Of a stretch of 64,000 nucleotides of DNA, positions 35,170 to 44,138 are shown piece after piece. The stretch spans positions 51,821-115,820 of the forward strand of contig JAHHIF010000021.1 in NCBI GenBank assembly GCA_019358875.1, given 5' to 3'. The number at the start of each line of letters is the position of its first letter. Positions within the stretch are counted from its first letter, which is position 1. Under the pieces are notes generated by a model that had not been told where the DNA came from, searched no databases, and was given only the letters and a program-made list of their open reading frames with translations. A program made the position numbers and the translations under genes. Source of the stretch: Symplocastrum torsivum CPER-KK1. Its GTDB lineage: Bacteria; Cyanobacteriota; Cyanobacteriia; Cyanobacteriales; Coleofasciculaceae.

Positions 35170-37236
35170 ATGGAACCGCTTTACCAATATGCCTGGTTAA
35201 TTCCAGTCTTGCCCTTACTAGCAGCAATGCTGGTAGGACTAGGACTAATCTCATTCAACAAAGCAACTAATCGTCTGCGGCAGTTGAACGCCGTGTTTAT
35301 TGTCTCCACTTTGGGAGCTTCGATGGCTCTCTCCTTGGCGTTGCTTTGGAGTCAATTTCACGGGCATGAGCCATTTACTCGCACTATTGAGTGGGCAGCT
35401 GCCGGAAACTTTCACTTAATGATGGGCTATACAGTCGATCATTTGACCGCTTTGATGTTGGTGATTGTGACAACCGTAGCCTTGCTGGTAATGATTTATA
35501 CCGACGGCTACATGGCTCATGACCCAGGATATGTTCGCTTCTATGCCTATTTGAGTCTGTTTAGCTCCTCAATGTTGGGTTTAGTCGTTAGCCCCAACTT
35601 GGTGCAGGTTTATATTTTTTGGGAATTAGTGGGTATGTGTTCTTACCTGCTAGTTGGATTCTGGTATGACCGCTCATCCGCAGCAGATGCTTGTCAAAAA
35701 GCCTTTGTTGTCAACCGTGTCGGTGACTTTGGTCTACTGTTGGGAATTTTGGGGCTTTATTGGGCAACGAATAGTTTCGAGTTTGATGTCATCGGTAGCC
35801 GCCTACAAGACTTTGTTGCCTCAGGTTACATCAGTGCTGGTTTAGCGGCATTGTTTGCGATTTTGGTGTTCTTAGGACCAGTCGCGAAGTCAGCACAATT
35901 TCCCCTCCATGTCTGGCTTCCTGATGCGATGGAGGGTCCAACACCAATTTCTGCTTTGATTCACGCCGCGACGATGGTGGCGGCTGGGGTGTTTTTAATT
36001 GCGCGGATGTATCCGGTGTTTGAAGGCATTCCCGTGGTCATGAGTGTGATTGCTTGGACGGGAGCATTTACCGCGTTTCTGGGTGCCTCGATCGCAATTA
36101 CTCAAAATGACATCAAAAAAGGTCTAGCCTATTCCACCATCTCCCAGTTGGGTTATATGGTAATGGCGATGGGGATTGGAGCCTATACCGCTGGCTTATT
36201 CCACTTGATGACCCACGCTTATTTCAAAGCCATGCTGTTCCTCGGTTCGGGTTCAGTGATTCATGGCATGGAAGCCGTTGTCGGTCACGACCCCGCTTTA
36301 GCGCAGGACATGCGGATGATGGGGGGCTTACGCAAGTTTATGCCCATTACCTCCTTAACGTTTTTGATTGGTACTCTGGCAATTTCGGGAATCCCACCTT
36401 TTGCTGGTTTCTGGTCAAAGGATGAAATTTTAGGAAGTGCGTTCGGAGTGAATCCTGCACTGTGGTTGATTGGCTGGTCAACAGCAGGATTAACCGCTTT
36501 CTATATGTTCCGGATGTATTTCAGAACCTTTGAAGGAGAATTTCGGGGTAAGGACACAGAAATCCGGCATCAGCTTTTAGCAGAAGCGGGTAGACCCATG
36601 CCAGCTTTTGGGCCGGGTGCTATGGATACCAGAGAATTGTCAGCCGAGACGGATCATGAACACGATCCTGGTCATCACAGTGACTTGCCTCATGAGTCCC
36701 CGTTAACGATGACGCTACCTTTGCTACTGCTGGCAGTGCCATCGACGTTGATTGGTTTAGTTGGGATGCCGTTTGATAACTACTTCGAGGAGTTCATTCA
36801 CCCAGCAGGCGAAACAGCGGCGGAAGTAGCATTACAGGCAGAGGGATTTGACTGGACGGAATTTCTGATTATGGGCGGTAATTCTGTGGGAATTGCCTTG
36901 ATTGGAATTACGCTGGCTTCACTGATGTACTTGAGGGGTAAGATTGACCCTGCTCTGATCGCACAAAAAATCAAGCCACTGTACGAACTGTCTCTCAACA
37001 AATGGTACATCGACAACATTTATCACAGCGTTTTTGTGATGGGATTGCGTCGGATAGCCCGCCAAATTATGGAAGTGGACTACCGAGTTGTTGATGGTGC
37101 AGTTAACCTAACTGGCTTGTTCACGTTGCTCAGTGGCGAAGGTCTGAAATATCTGGAGAATGGTCGCGCTCAATTCTATGCTCTGATCGTCTTTGGAGCG
37201 GTACTGGGTTTAGTGATTTTCTCTGGTATTACCTAA
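35170..37236 (+). CDS. ndhF: NAD(P)H-quinone oxidoreductase subunit 5
   Basis: NdhF1 is a proton-pumping membrane subunit of the thylakoid NDH-1 complex, used in respiration and cyclic electron flow. The 688-residue protein has about 16 membrane helices. Its family phrases include IFWELVGMCSYLLVGFW, HVWLPDAMEGPTPISALIHAATMVAAGVFL, QNDIKKGLAYSTISQLGYM and ISGIPPFAGFWSKDEI. The long C-terminal region (LSLNKWYIDNIY) matches the NdhF lateral-helix tail. A His-rich loop is at about 495-512. Pairing with an ndhD1-type gene downstream fits the NDH-1L form rather than the CO2-uptake form, but the two types are not fully separable by eye. Confidence 0.93.
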   Translation: MEPLYQYAWLIPVLPLLAAMLVGLGLISFNKATNRLRQLNAVFIVSTLGASMALSLALLWSQFHGHEPFTRTIEWAAAGNFHLMMGYTVDHLTALMLVIVTTVALLVMIYTDGYMAHDPGYVRFYAYLSLFSSSMLGLVVSPNLVQVYIFWELVGMCSYLLVGFWYDRSSAADACQKAFVVNRVGDFGLLLGILGLYWATNSFEFDVIGSRLQDFVASGYISAGLAALFAILVFLGPVAKSAQFPLHVWLPDAMEGPTPISALIHAATMVAAGVFLIARMYPVFEGIPVVMSVIAWTGAFTAFLGASIAITQNDIKKGLAYSTISQLGYMVMAMGIGAYTAGLFHLMTHAYFKAMLFLGSGSVIHGMEAVVGHDPALAQDMRMMGGLRKFMPITSLTFLIGTLAISGIPPFAGFWSKDEILGSAFGVNPALWLIGWSTAGLTAFYMFRMYFRTFEGEFRGKDTEIRHQLLAEAGRPMPAFGPGAMDTRELSAETDHEHDPGHHSDLPHESPLTMTLPLLLLAVPSTLIGLVGMPFDNYFEEFIHPAGETAAEVALQAEGFDWTEFLIMGGNSVGIALIGITLASLMYLRGKIDPALIAQKIKPLYELSLNKWYIDNIYHSVFVMGLRRIARQIMEVDYRVVDGAVNLTGLFTLLSGEGLKYLENGRAQFYALIVFGAVLGLVIFSGIT

Positions 37237-37495
37237 AAAGTTGTTAGTTGTTGGTTATTGGGTATTAGTGGTTAGATAGCTTGTCGTCGGTAATTCGAGT
37301 GATTGAGTGACTTCTAACCACTAAAAGCTTCTCCAAGCTGTTGAGATGAGATAGGAAAACCATAGATGCAAATCAAGATAAACACGAGAATGTTTGGTCA
37401 TTGCCGCTCAGGACTTTTTAGATAGGCTCTAAACCCTAGAAACTTAGCTGACCTTTCCTAACTAACAACAAAAAACTAAAAACTAACAACGAAGC
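37237..37495. other. ndhF-ndhD spacer with simple repeats
   Basis: This 259-base spacer has AGTTGTT heptamers at its start (37230-37248) and AAAAACT and ACAAC repeats near its end (37459-37490). The two ends are partly complementary and could pair over the whole spacer. No gene is visible. The spacer is long for a tight operon, so ndhD may have its own promoter. Confidence 0.4.
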
Positions 37496-39085
37496 ATGAA
37501 CTTGACAGATTTTCCCTGGCTAACAACGATAATTCTGTTTCCGATCGCAGCCTCGCTGCTGATTCCGTTGTTGCCAAATAAAAATGGTATGTGGGAGCGT
37601 TGGTACGCTCTGATTGTGGGCTTGATTGATTTTGCCCTAATTGTTTATGTGTTCGGCAGTCAGTATGATTTTGCTACTCCTGGGTTGCAACTGGTTGAGA
37701 AATACTCTTGGGTACCCCAACTAGACTTAAATTGGTCGGTGGGTGTTGATGGTTTATCAATGCCTTTGGTTTTGCTGACAGGCTTTATGACGACGCTGGC
37801 AACTTTAGCTGCATGGCCTGTAACGTTCAAGCCAAAGCTTTTTTACTTCTTGATGCTGGCAATGTATGGCGGTCAAATTGCCGTATTTGCTGTTCAGGAT
37901 ATGCTGTTGTTCTTCCTCGTCTGGGAATTGGAGTTGATTCCGGTTTACCTGTTGTTGTCAATTTGGGGAGGCAAAAAGCGTCTCTACGCAGCAACGAAGT
38001 TTATCTTGTACACGGCTGGAGGTTCACTATTTATCTTGGTAGCGGCGTTGGCGATGGCGTTTTACGGGGATACCGTGACGTTTGATATGAGTGCGCTTGC
38101 TGCTAAGGACTACGCCCTCAACTTCCAACTCCTGCTCTACGCGGCATTCCTGATTGCCTACGGTGTTAAGCTCCCGATTTTTCCCCTACATACTTGGCTC
38201 CCGGATGCCCACGGGGAAGCAACAGCACCAGTACATATGTTACTGGCAGGAATTCTCCTGAAAATGGGTGGTTATGCTTTACTTCGGATGAATGCTGGGA
38301 TGCTCCCTGATGCCCATGCTGTTTTCGCACCCGCGTTAGTGATTTTAGGAGTGGTCAATATTGTTTACGCCGCTCTGACTTCCTTTGCTCAGCGTAACTT
38401 GAAGCGAAAGATTGCCTACTCCTCGATTTCCCACATGGGGTTTGTGTTGATTGGTATTGCTTCCTTCACCGATTTAGGATTGAGTGGCGCAGTCCTGCAA
38501 ATGGTGTCCCACGGTTTGATTGGGGCAAGCCTCTTCTTCTTAGTTGGTGCCACGTATGACCGGACGCACACCCTGATGCTGGATGAGATGGGGGGTGTGG
38601 GTCAGAGGATGAAGAAGATTTTCGCAATGTGGACTACCTGTTCACTAGCCTCTTTAGCGTTACCAGGGATGAGCGGATTTGTTGCCGAGCTGATGATTTT
38701 TGTTGGCTTTGCAACCAGTGATGCCTACAGTTCCACTTTTAAAGTAATTGTGATATTCCTGGCAGCGGTTGGGGTGATTCTTACACCAATCTATTTGCTG
38801 TCTAATCTCCGGGAGATCTTCTATGGTCCGGAGAATAAGGAATTAGTGGAACACGAAGCCCTTATTGATGCTGAACCACGAGAGGTGTTTATCGTTGCCT
38901 GTTTGTTGGTTCCGATTATTGGCTTTGGCTTGTATCCCAAGATGCTGACTCAGATTTACGACTCTACAACACAGCAGTTGACAGTTCGGTTGCGTGCCTC
39001 GGTACCTACATTGGCTCAACCCGCCGTGGCAAAGGCTAATGAGCCGGTAGTGTCTTTAGTCGCACCGACAATTGGTAAGCCCTAG
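37496..39085 (+). CDS. ndhD: NAD(P)H-quinone oxidoreductase subunit 4
   Basis: NdhD1 is the second antiporter-like proton-pumping subunit of NDH-1. The 529-residue protein has about 14 membrane helices. It shows the family sequence VGVDGLSMPLVLLTGF, FFLVWELELIPVYLLLSIWGG (with the key membrane Glu), KLPIFPLHTWLPDAHGEATAPVHMLLAGILLKMGGY and SYSSISHMGFV-like AYSSISHMGFVLIG. The start is the ATG at 37496. The Ala/Pro-rich C-terminal 30 residues are variable in the family. It follows ndhF and is ended by a terminator at 39118. Confidence 0.94.
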   Translation: MNLTDFPWLTTIILFPIAASLLIPLLPNKNGMWERWYALIVGLIDFALIVYVFGSQYDFATPGLQLVEKYSWVPQLDLNWSVGVDGLSMPLVLLTGFMTTLATLAAWPVTFKPKLFYFLMLAMYGGQIAVFAVQDMLLFFLVWELELIPVYLLLSIWGGKKRLYAATKFILYTAGGSLFILVAALAMAFYGDTVTFDMSALAAKDYALNFQLLLYAAFLIAYGVKLPIFPLHTWLPDAHGEATAPVHMLLAGILLKMGGYALLRMNAGMLPDAHAVFAPALVILGVVNIVYAALTSFAQRNLKRKIAYSSISHMGFVLIGIASFTDLGLSGAVLQMVSHGLIGASLFFLVGATYDRTHTLMLDEMGGVGQRMKKIFAMWTTCSLASLALPGMSGFVAELMIFVGFATSDAYSSTFKVIVIFLAAVGVILTPIYLLSNLREIFYGPENKELVEHEALIDAEPREVFIVACLLVPIIGFGLYPKMLTQIYDSTTQQLTVRLRASVPTLAQPAVAKANEPVVSLVAPTIGKP

Positions 39086-39117
39086 TGCTGGACGTTTCAG
39101 TTTAAATTTTTAAGGTG

Positions 39118-39152
39118 TAGGATTGGTAAAATGCCAGTCCTATGTCTTTTTT
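39118..39152 (+). terminator. Terminator after ndhD
   Basis: A 9-bp stem with one wobble (39118-39126 with 39134-39142) is followed by TGTCTTTTTT. It lies 32 bases after the ndhD stop. Confidence 0.75.
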
Positions 39153-39204
39153 AGGGCTGGTGCAGCTTTGAAAGCGGCTAACTGAGTCAGAGATTTTGTA
39201 GTTG

Positions 39205-39470
39205 CGATCGCTAGATTACTATTTGCCGTCTGAGCATGAATTGTTGGTAATAGAAGCAAAAAATGCTGACCTACAACGAGGTTTTACCCAACTGGGAGTA
39301 GAGTTGATTGCGATCGATCAATGGTCGCCATCTTTAGGAGGTTTTGCGATCGCACTTTTGGTGTTCTTTTGTTGTCAGAGTCTGTATCTTCAATCCAAGA
39401 GATTCTGGAAAACCTACCAACCATCACCCAAGTAAACAATATCCTGATCGCCATTGTTGCTGTAAGGGAC
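39205..39470 (+). pseudogene. Frameshifted remnant of a PD-(D/E)XK-like cyanobacterial protein
   Basis: The frame from 39202 reads LLVIEAKNADLQRGFTQLGVELIAIDQW, the core of a common cyanobacterial protein family with a nuclease-like ExK motif. After 39330 homology continues in the next frame (FGVLLLSESVSSIQEILENL), so a frameshift is likely. The N-terminal part of the family is missing, and the 3' end runs into the convergent gene at 39414. The family recall is from memory and should be checked. Confidence 0.5.
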
Positions 39471-40196
39471 AAGGCTGTAGGTATTAGCTTTGAGTCCGCC
39501 TTGTTTTCGAGACAAATCTCGCACAAACCCCTCATGCGTCCATAAACTGTGATCGCTGGTAGTTTCAATCGAGGCGATGATTTTGGACTGACGAAATGCT
39601 CCGGAGATCGAAAACGTTCCCATTGGCTTGATAGGTGTGAAATCTATTTTCCCAGACGGCTCGGCTATTACGCGATCGCTTAATTTCTCAAACTCTGATT
39701 TGTGAAAGGAGAAATTAACAGATAGCGGAATATGGGTTGCCCAGAGAATTGACAATACCCATAGCATCATTGGCGCAAACCACCCTTTGTATCGCTGCTT
39801 GTATCGCTGCCAGCGTCGAACCGATAATTTTTTGACAGGAACAGGCGGGTGAAGTACCCAAACCCACACGAGTACCAGCCAAAGTAACATACAGGGAAAA
39901 AAGATGGCACTTACATAGGTAATTGATGAATCTGTTCCTAAAGTACTCAGCCAAAACAGTAGGGACACCAGCGCCACCAGGGCTGTCACATGGATAAACG
40001 CTAAGAAATATAACGGTGCTAGCAAAACATTAACGAGGGTGGGCTTGAGAACGATGTGCAGACCAGGTAAGGAGTAACAGAACAGACCCAGGACAAAGGC
40101 TACAACCACCATTGCATTGAAGACGAGTCCGGGCTGCTTAGCGGATTTGACATCTCCAGGAACCTTTTGCGGGTCTGGATTACCTGCTGTGTACAT
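39414..40196 (-). CDS. Hypothetical multi-pass membrane protein
   Basis: I start at the ATG at 40196 (MYTAGNPDPQKVPGDVK, 260 residues); a TTG at 40214 is also open. The first half has four hydrophobic segments (about 25-130, e.g. FNAMVVVAFVLGLFCYSLPG and FPCMLLWLVLVWVWVL). A basic loop (KKLSVRRWQRYKQRYKGW), a fifth helix and a soluble C-terminal domain of about 90 residues follow. The C-terminal domain has beta character (KIDFTPIKPMGTFSISGAF, GGLKANTYSLVPYSNNG). I recognise no family. Its 3' end overlaps the decayed plus-strand gene. Confidence 0.6.
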   Translation of the reverse strand: MYTAGNPDPQKVPGDVKSAKQPGLVFNAMVVVAFVLGLFCYSLPGLHIVLKPTLVNVLLAPLYFLAFIHVTALVALVSLLFWLSTLGTDSSITYVSAIFFPCMLLWLVLVWVWVLHPPVPVKKLSVRRWQRYKQRYKGWFAPMMLWVLSILWATHIPLSVNFSFHKSEFEKLSDRVIAEPSGKIDFTPIKPMGTFSISGAFRQSKIIASIETTSDHSLWTHEGFVRDLSRKQGGLKANTYSLVPYSNNGDQDIVYLGDGW

Positions 40197-40258
40197 CGCT
40201 TTTTTTCTAACCAATTTAATGGCAATTCTGCTCTAGATCTGACCGATTGCGATCGCTT

Positions 40259-41374
40259 CTACAAGCCAAAATAGTTTTTCACGATTCCCAAAATTCTTTC
40301 AGCCGCATGACCATCCCCAAAGGGATTAATCGCTGTTGCCATCGCGTCATAAGCACTGGCATCACTTAGTAATTGGCTAGCTGTTGCCACAAGTTGCTCC
40401 GGATTTGTCCCTACCAGTTTGGCTGTACCTGCGTCTATGGCTTCTGGTCGTTCGGTCGTTTCCCGCAATACTAGTACTGGCTTACCTAAACTCGGTGCTT
40501 CTTCCTGTAATCCTCCTGAATCTGTCAGCAAAAGATAACAACGTGCGATCGCACCTACCAATTCCGCATAATCCAACGGTTCCGTTAAAAACACCCTGGG
40601 ATGGTCACCTAAAAGCGCTTGCAGTGGCTCCCTAACTGTAGGATTACGGTGTAATGGCAGCAGTAATGCCGTATCGGGAAACTTATCTAAAAGTTGCAGA
40701 AAACCTTGAGCAATATCCCGCAGAGGTTCGCCCCAATTCTCCCGCCGATGCACGGTTGCTAACATCGTGCGGTACTTTCCCCAATCCAAGCCATTGATAT
40801 TACATGGCGGTTCACGCTTTGCCACAGCTAGCAAGGCATCAATTACGGTGTTGCCAGTTTGGTGAATTTCCCCAACAATCCCAGAACGTTTCAGATGTTC
40901 TACAGCTAAGGAAGTTGGTGCAAAGTTTAGCTGCGCTAGCTGGGAAATCAAACGCCGATTAGCTTCCTCTGGGTAGGGATTGAATAAATCATCTGTACGC
41001 AACCCAGCTTCTACATGACCCACAGGAATTTGTTGGTAAAACGCTGCTAAGGTTGCTGCAAAGGCAGTTGTTGTATCTCCCTGGACAATAACAAGCTTCG
41101 GCTCAATCTCCTGAAACACAGTTTCCAACCCTCGCAAACTCCGACAGGTGATATCAGTCAAAGTTTGCTTATTGGTCATGATTTCTAAGTCTTGGTCAGC
41201 ACTGAGTTCAAATAGCTGCATAACCTGCTCAACCATCTCTCGATGCTGACCTGTCAAAATTACATGAGTCTTAAAGGCAGCACACTGGCGAAACTGTTGG
41301 ATAACCGATGCGAGTTTAATCGCCTCAGGACGAGTTCCTAAAGTAATACAAATCGGAAGCGGCGATGGCATCAT
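40259..41374 (-). CDS. wecB: UDP-N-acetylglucosamine 2-epimerase (non-hydrolysing)
   Basis: WecB converts UDP-GlcNAc to UDP-ManNAc for surface polysaccharides. The 371-residue protein has the family motifs ITLGTRPEAIKLASVI, LTGQHREMVEQVM, VQGDTTTAFAATLAAFY, HVEAGLRT, YPEEANRRL, TVHRRENWG and LLTDSGGLQEEAPSLGKPVLVLRETTERPEA. The start is one of the two Met codons at 41374-41369. It has no sugar-pathway neighbours, so the product's destination is not shown by context. Confidence 0.95.
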   Translation of the reverse strand: MMPSPLPICITLGTRPEAIKLASVIQQFRQCAAFKTHVILTGQHREMVEQVMQLFELSADQDLEIMTNKQTLTDITCRSLRGLETVFQEIEPKLVIVQGDTTTAFAATLAAFYQQIPVGHVEAGLRTDDLFNPYPEEANRRLISQLAQLNFAPTSLAVEHLKRSGIVGEIHQTGNTVIDALLAVAKREPPCNINGLDWGKYRTMLATVHRRENWGEPLRDIAQGFLQLLDKFPDTALLLPLHRNPTVREPLQALLGDHPRVFLTEPLDYAELVGAIARCYLLLTDSGGLQEEAPSLGKPVLVLRETTERPEAIDAGTAKLVGTNPEQLVATASQLLSDASAYDAMATAINPFGDGHAAERILGIVKNYFGL

Positions 41375-41537
41375 GAAAGTTTGTTAAGTTGCAACAAATC
41401 GGAAAAGCAGTCTTACTCTTGAGGGAGCTATTAGTCTACAGCTATCAGTCTGCCCTTGAGCTTATCCCGTCTTGCAAGCGTTTGACATCCTTCCCGTTTA
41501 AAAAATCGGTTGTCCTGGTACGACAAAATTTGAACAT

Positions 41538-41561
41538 GAAAAAACCCGGTTTTGACCGGGT
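41538..41561 (-). terminator. Rho-independent terminator (minus strand)
   Basis: A 7-bp GC-rich stem (41544-41550 with 41555-41561) and four-base loop are followed on the minus strand by a run of T (A's at 41538-41543 on the plus strand). It lies 77 bases downstream of the minus-strand gene at 41638. Confidence 0.85.
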
Positions 41562-41637
41562 AGCAAAGCTGTTGTATTCAAAACTTAACAATTAATTAAA
41601 GATTGACCAACAGTTGCTCGTGGTCTTTACCTGATTT

Positions 41638-42012
41638 CTACGCTCTCAAATCGCAGGTAAGAGGGCAAGCTGCATAAACGGCAGTATGCAGAGCATCAGG
41701 CTCACCATGTAGCCAGCTCAACCAACTAACTTCACTCGGATGAACGCCCTTAAAGGTTAATGCCGCTGCACCCAGTACTACAGCTAAAACATTGATGCTA
41801 ATTAAGCTTCCTGCCACTAGTAAAACGGCACTAACAGGTAGGACGGATTGTAATGCGATCGCCAAAAGTGAGCCAATGGTGACCATCAATACAATCAAGG
41901 GAAAACCGACTACCAGTAAGCAAACGGCTAATGTAAAAGTCCAAATCAAAAAGCTTTTGACCATCACTAAAGAATAAGTCTTTGCCAAGCTCTCGCGTGT
42001 TGTCAATTGCAT
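41638..42012 (-). CDS. Small membrane protein, unknown function
   Basis: This 124-residue protein starts at the ATG at 42012, with a GGAGGAAC ribosome-binding site just upstream. It has three closely spaced hydrophobic stretches (about 17-105: FLIWTFTLAVCLLVVGFPLIVLMV, VLLVAGSLISINVLAVVLGAAAL). The C-terminus is short and polar, with two Cys. I recognise no family. A strong terminator follows, so it looks like a genuine monocistronic gene. Confidence 0.65.
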   Translation of the reverse strand: MQLTTRESLAKTYSLVMVKSFLIWTFTLAVCLLVVGFPLIVLMVTIGSLLAIALQSVLPVSAVLLVAGSLISINVLAVVLGAAALTFKGVHPSEVSWLSWLHGEPDALHTAVYAACPLTCDLRA

Positions 42013-42562
42013 ATTGTTCCTCCAGTTGTCATTAAAAAAAAATGAATTTTGAGAAAAGTCTTTTTCTAATCCTTGCGGATTTGCTTAGTGAAAATCAGTA
42101 TAGGTAATGTCTCGAATCAGATGAGCTTATGTTTAAAAAACTTTACACTCACCTGGGAACATTTATGGATCTAAATCGTTACATAAACTACAGTCTCCGT
42201 AATAACTAGGAAGAATAATCTTCCAAAAGATAGAGGCACTAATTTATCTTTATTTCCAGTCCCATAGGATAGATAACTGAGTCGCAAAATTTCTCTAAGT
42301 AGGAACGAATCAACAAGCTTGTTGGTCTTGCTTAACACTTCTTATAATTTACGAACCTGAATCTCATAATTCCCCTCACAGGCTGTAAACCATAAATCAG
42401 TCTCTATTCACCAATTTTCAAGAGCTTTCATTCAGCGGTTTAAGACAATTACAAGCAGATTTAGTAATGTTGTGTGTAAATGATAGTGAACCCTAAGGTT
42501 TGGGAATACTGTAAAGAAGAGTTCATAAAATCAATTCTCACAAGCCAAGTCGTAGTTGAAAT
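42013..42562. other. Intergenic region between a divergent pair
   Basis: This AT-rich 550-base spacer holds the promoters of the small membrane protein and pilT. A small hairpin (GGAAGA and TCTTCC arms, 42209-42224) is visible. I see no coding frame and no clear operator. Confidence 0.4.
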
Positions 42563-43888
42563 ATGACAGACCCACAGCGTCAGCCGATCTCACCGCCACC
42601 TCCCCCCCGTGTTCCACCAGCGCCACCACCAAGGAGTACTGCTGCTGGACAAGCTGCTGGTGTAGCTACGCAACGGATACCTTCACAAACACTGCAACAG
42701 CCTGGTGCCGCTGCTCCCCCTCCACGCGCGGCTAATCCAGGTGTACAAGCGTCTCCAAATGCTGCTCCTCCAGCCGCGTCAGCCGCTAAAGCCCGGATGC
42801 CAATGCGTGACGCAAGTCTTTCACCAGGGCAACCGACTTTGGCTCACCTTACTCGCCAAGCTTTTGATAAAGGCTTTTCTGACATTCACATCGGCGTTGG
42901 TGAGGTTCCCCGTTTCCGCAACCGTGGTGAAATGGAACCCACTGACTATCCAATGACTGATAGAGCCACGTTTATGAGTTGGCTGCGCGAAGTCCTAAAG
43001 GACGAAGAAATCCGTCAATTTCAGGACACCCTGGAGTTTGATGGCGCTGCTGAATATGATTATGCGCGAGTGCGGATTAATATCTTCGACAGCCTACGTG
43101 GTCCAGGCATGGTGATGCGAATCATTCCTTTGACCATCTTGACTCTAGAGCAACTTCGGATGCCACCAGTACTCAAGGATGTTTGTCACTCCCATAAGGG
43201 TTTAATTTTGGTGACAGGTCCTACGGGTTCAGGTAAGTCCACAACGCTAGCAGCAATGGTGGACTACATCAATAAGGAGATGCCCAAACATATCATCACC
43301 ATCGAAGACCCGATTGAATTCGTTCACCAAAGTCGCAAAGCGCTGATTAGACAGCGGGAAGTTGGAATACATACCCTGAAATTTGATAATGCGTTGAAAG
43401 CGTCTCTGCGGGAAGACCCTGATGTAATTCTGATTGGGGAAATGCGAGATAGAGAGACAGTAAACACAGCGCTAAAAGCGGCTCAGACCGGTCACTTAGT
43501 TATGGGTACACTGCATACAAACAGTGCTGTTAAAACCCTGGAGCGGATTTTCACACTCTACAGTGCTGAAGAGCAGCCAGCGATGCGGGCGGCAATCTCA
43601 GAATCCCTCGTAGCAATCATTGCTCAGGGATTATGCCGTACAACCGATGGTAAGCGTGCGGCTTTTCACGACATCATGGTGAATACAGAGACGGTTAAGG
43701 ACTACATTCAGAAAGGGAAGAACGATGAGATTTCAGCCCTTATGGAGGAGGGTGAATATGATGGCATGATTACAATGAACAAATCTCTGTTTAACCTTTA
43801 TCAGGAAGGGCGTATCACAGAAGAAACTGCCTTGGAAATGTCGCCGACTCAAAACGAGATGGCGATGATGCTACGCGGTCGCATATAG
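42563..43888 (+). CDS. PilT-family type IV pilus retraction ATPase (PilT2-like)
   Basis: The 441-residue protein begins with an 80-residue Pro/Ala/Gln-rich disordered segment and continues as a PilT ATPase. Walker A is GPTGSGKST (219-227), the Asp box ITIEDPIEF (245-253), Walker B DPDVILIGEMRD (285-296) and the His box GHLVMGTLHTN (310-320). The canonical C-terminal AIRNLIRE motif is replaced by a variable IQKGKNDEISALMEEG. Length and absence of pilB/pilC neighbours resemble cyanobacterial PilT2, linked to phototaxis, rather than the main retraction motor PilT1; this is inference. A KaiB-domain gene follows on the same strand. Confidence 0.85.
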   Translation: MTDPQRQPISPPPPPRVPPAPPPRSTAAGQAAGVATQRIPSQTLQQPGAAAPPPRAANPGVQASPNAAPPAASAAKARMPMRDASLSPGQPTLAHLTRQAFDKGFSDIHIGVGEVPRFRNRGEMEPTDYPMTDRATFMSWLREVLKDEEIRQFQDTLEFDGAAEYDYARVRINIFDSLRGPGMVMRIIPLTILTLEQLRMPPVLKDVCHSHKGLILVTGPTGSGKSTTLAAMVDYINKEMPKHIITIEDPIEFVHQSRKALIRQREVGIHTLKFDNALKASLREDPDVILIGEMRDRETVNTALKAAQTGHLVMGTLHTNSAVKTLERIFTLYSAEEQPAMRAAISESLVAIIAQGLCRTTDGKRAAFHDIMVNTETVKDYIQKGKNDEISALMEEGEYDGMITMNKSLFNLYQEGRITEETALEMSPTQNEMAMMLRGRI

Positions 43889-44138
43889 AATGAATGGGAC
43901 TGGATTGTAGGCAAGAGGTAAGACAGGAAGCCTAGGGTTCGTATAAAATCCACTAGAACGCTTTTATTTTTACCGCTCGTTCCTTCTTCACAGGTAATCC
44001 AGGACGAATAACCTATGAATACAGATGACGAACGAGAGGATTGTAAGAGAATTTTTCTACGATTCCTGAAAGCAACAGTTCTGACACGGCAACGCTCTAA
44101 CGCTCTATTCCTACTGCTCCAGTCCCTGGCTCTTTGCA

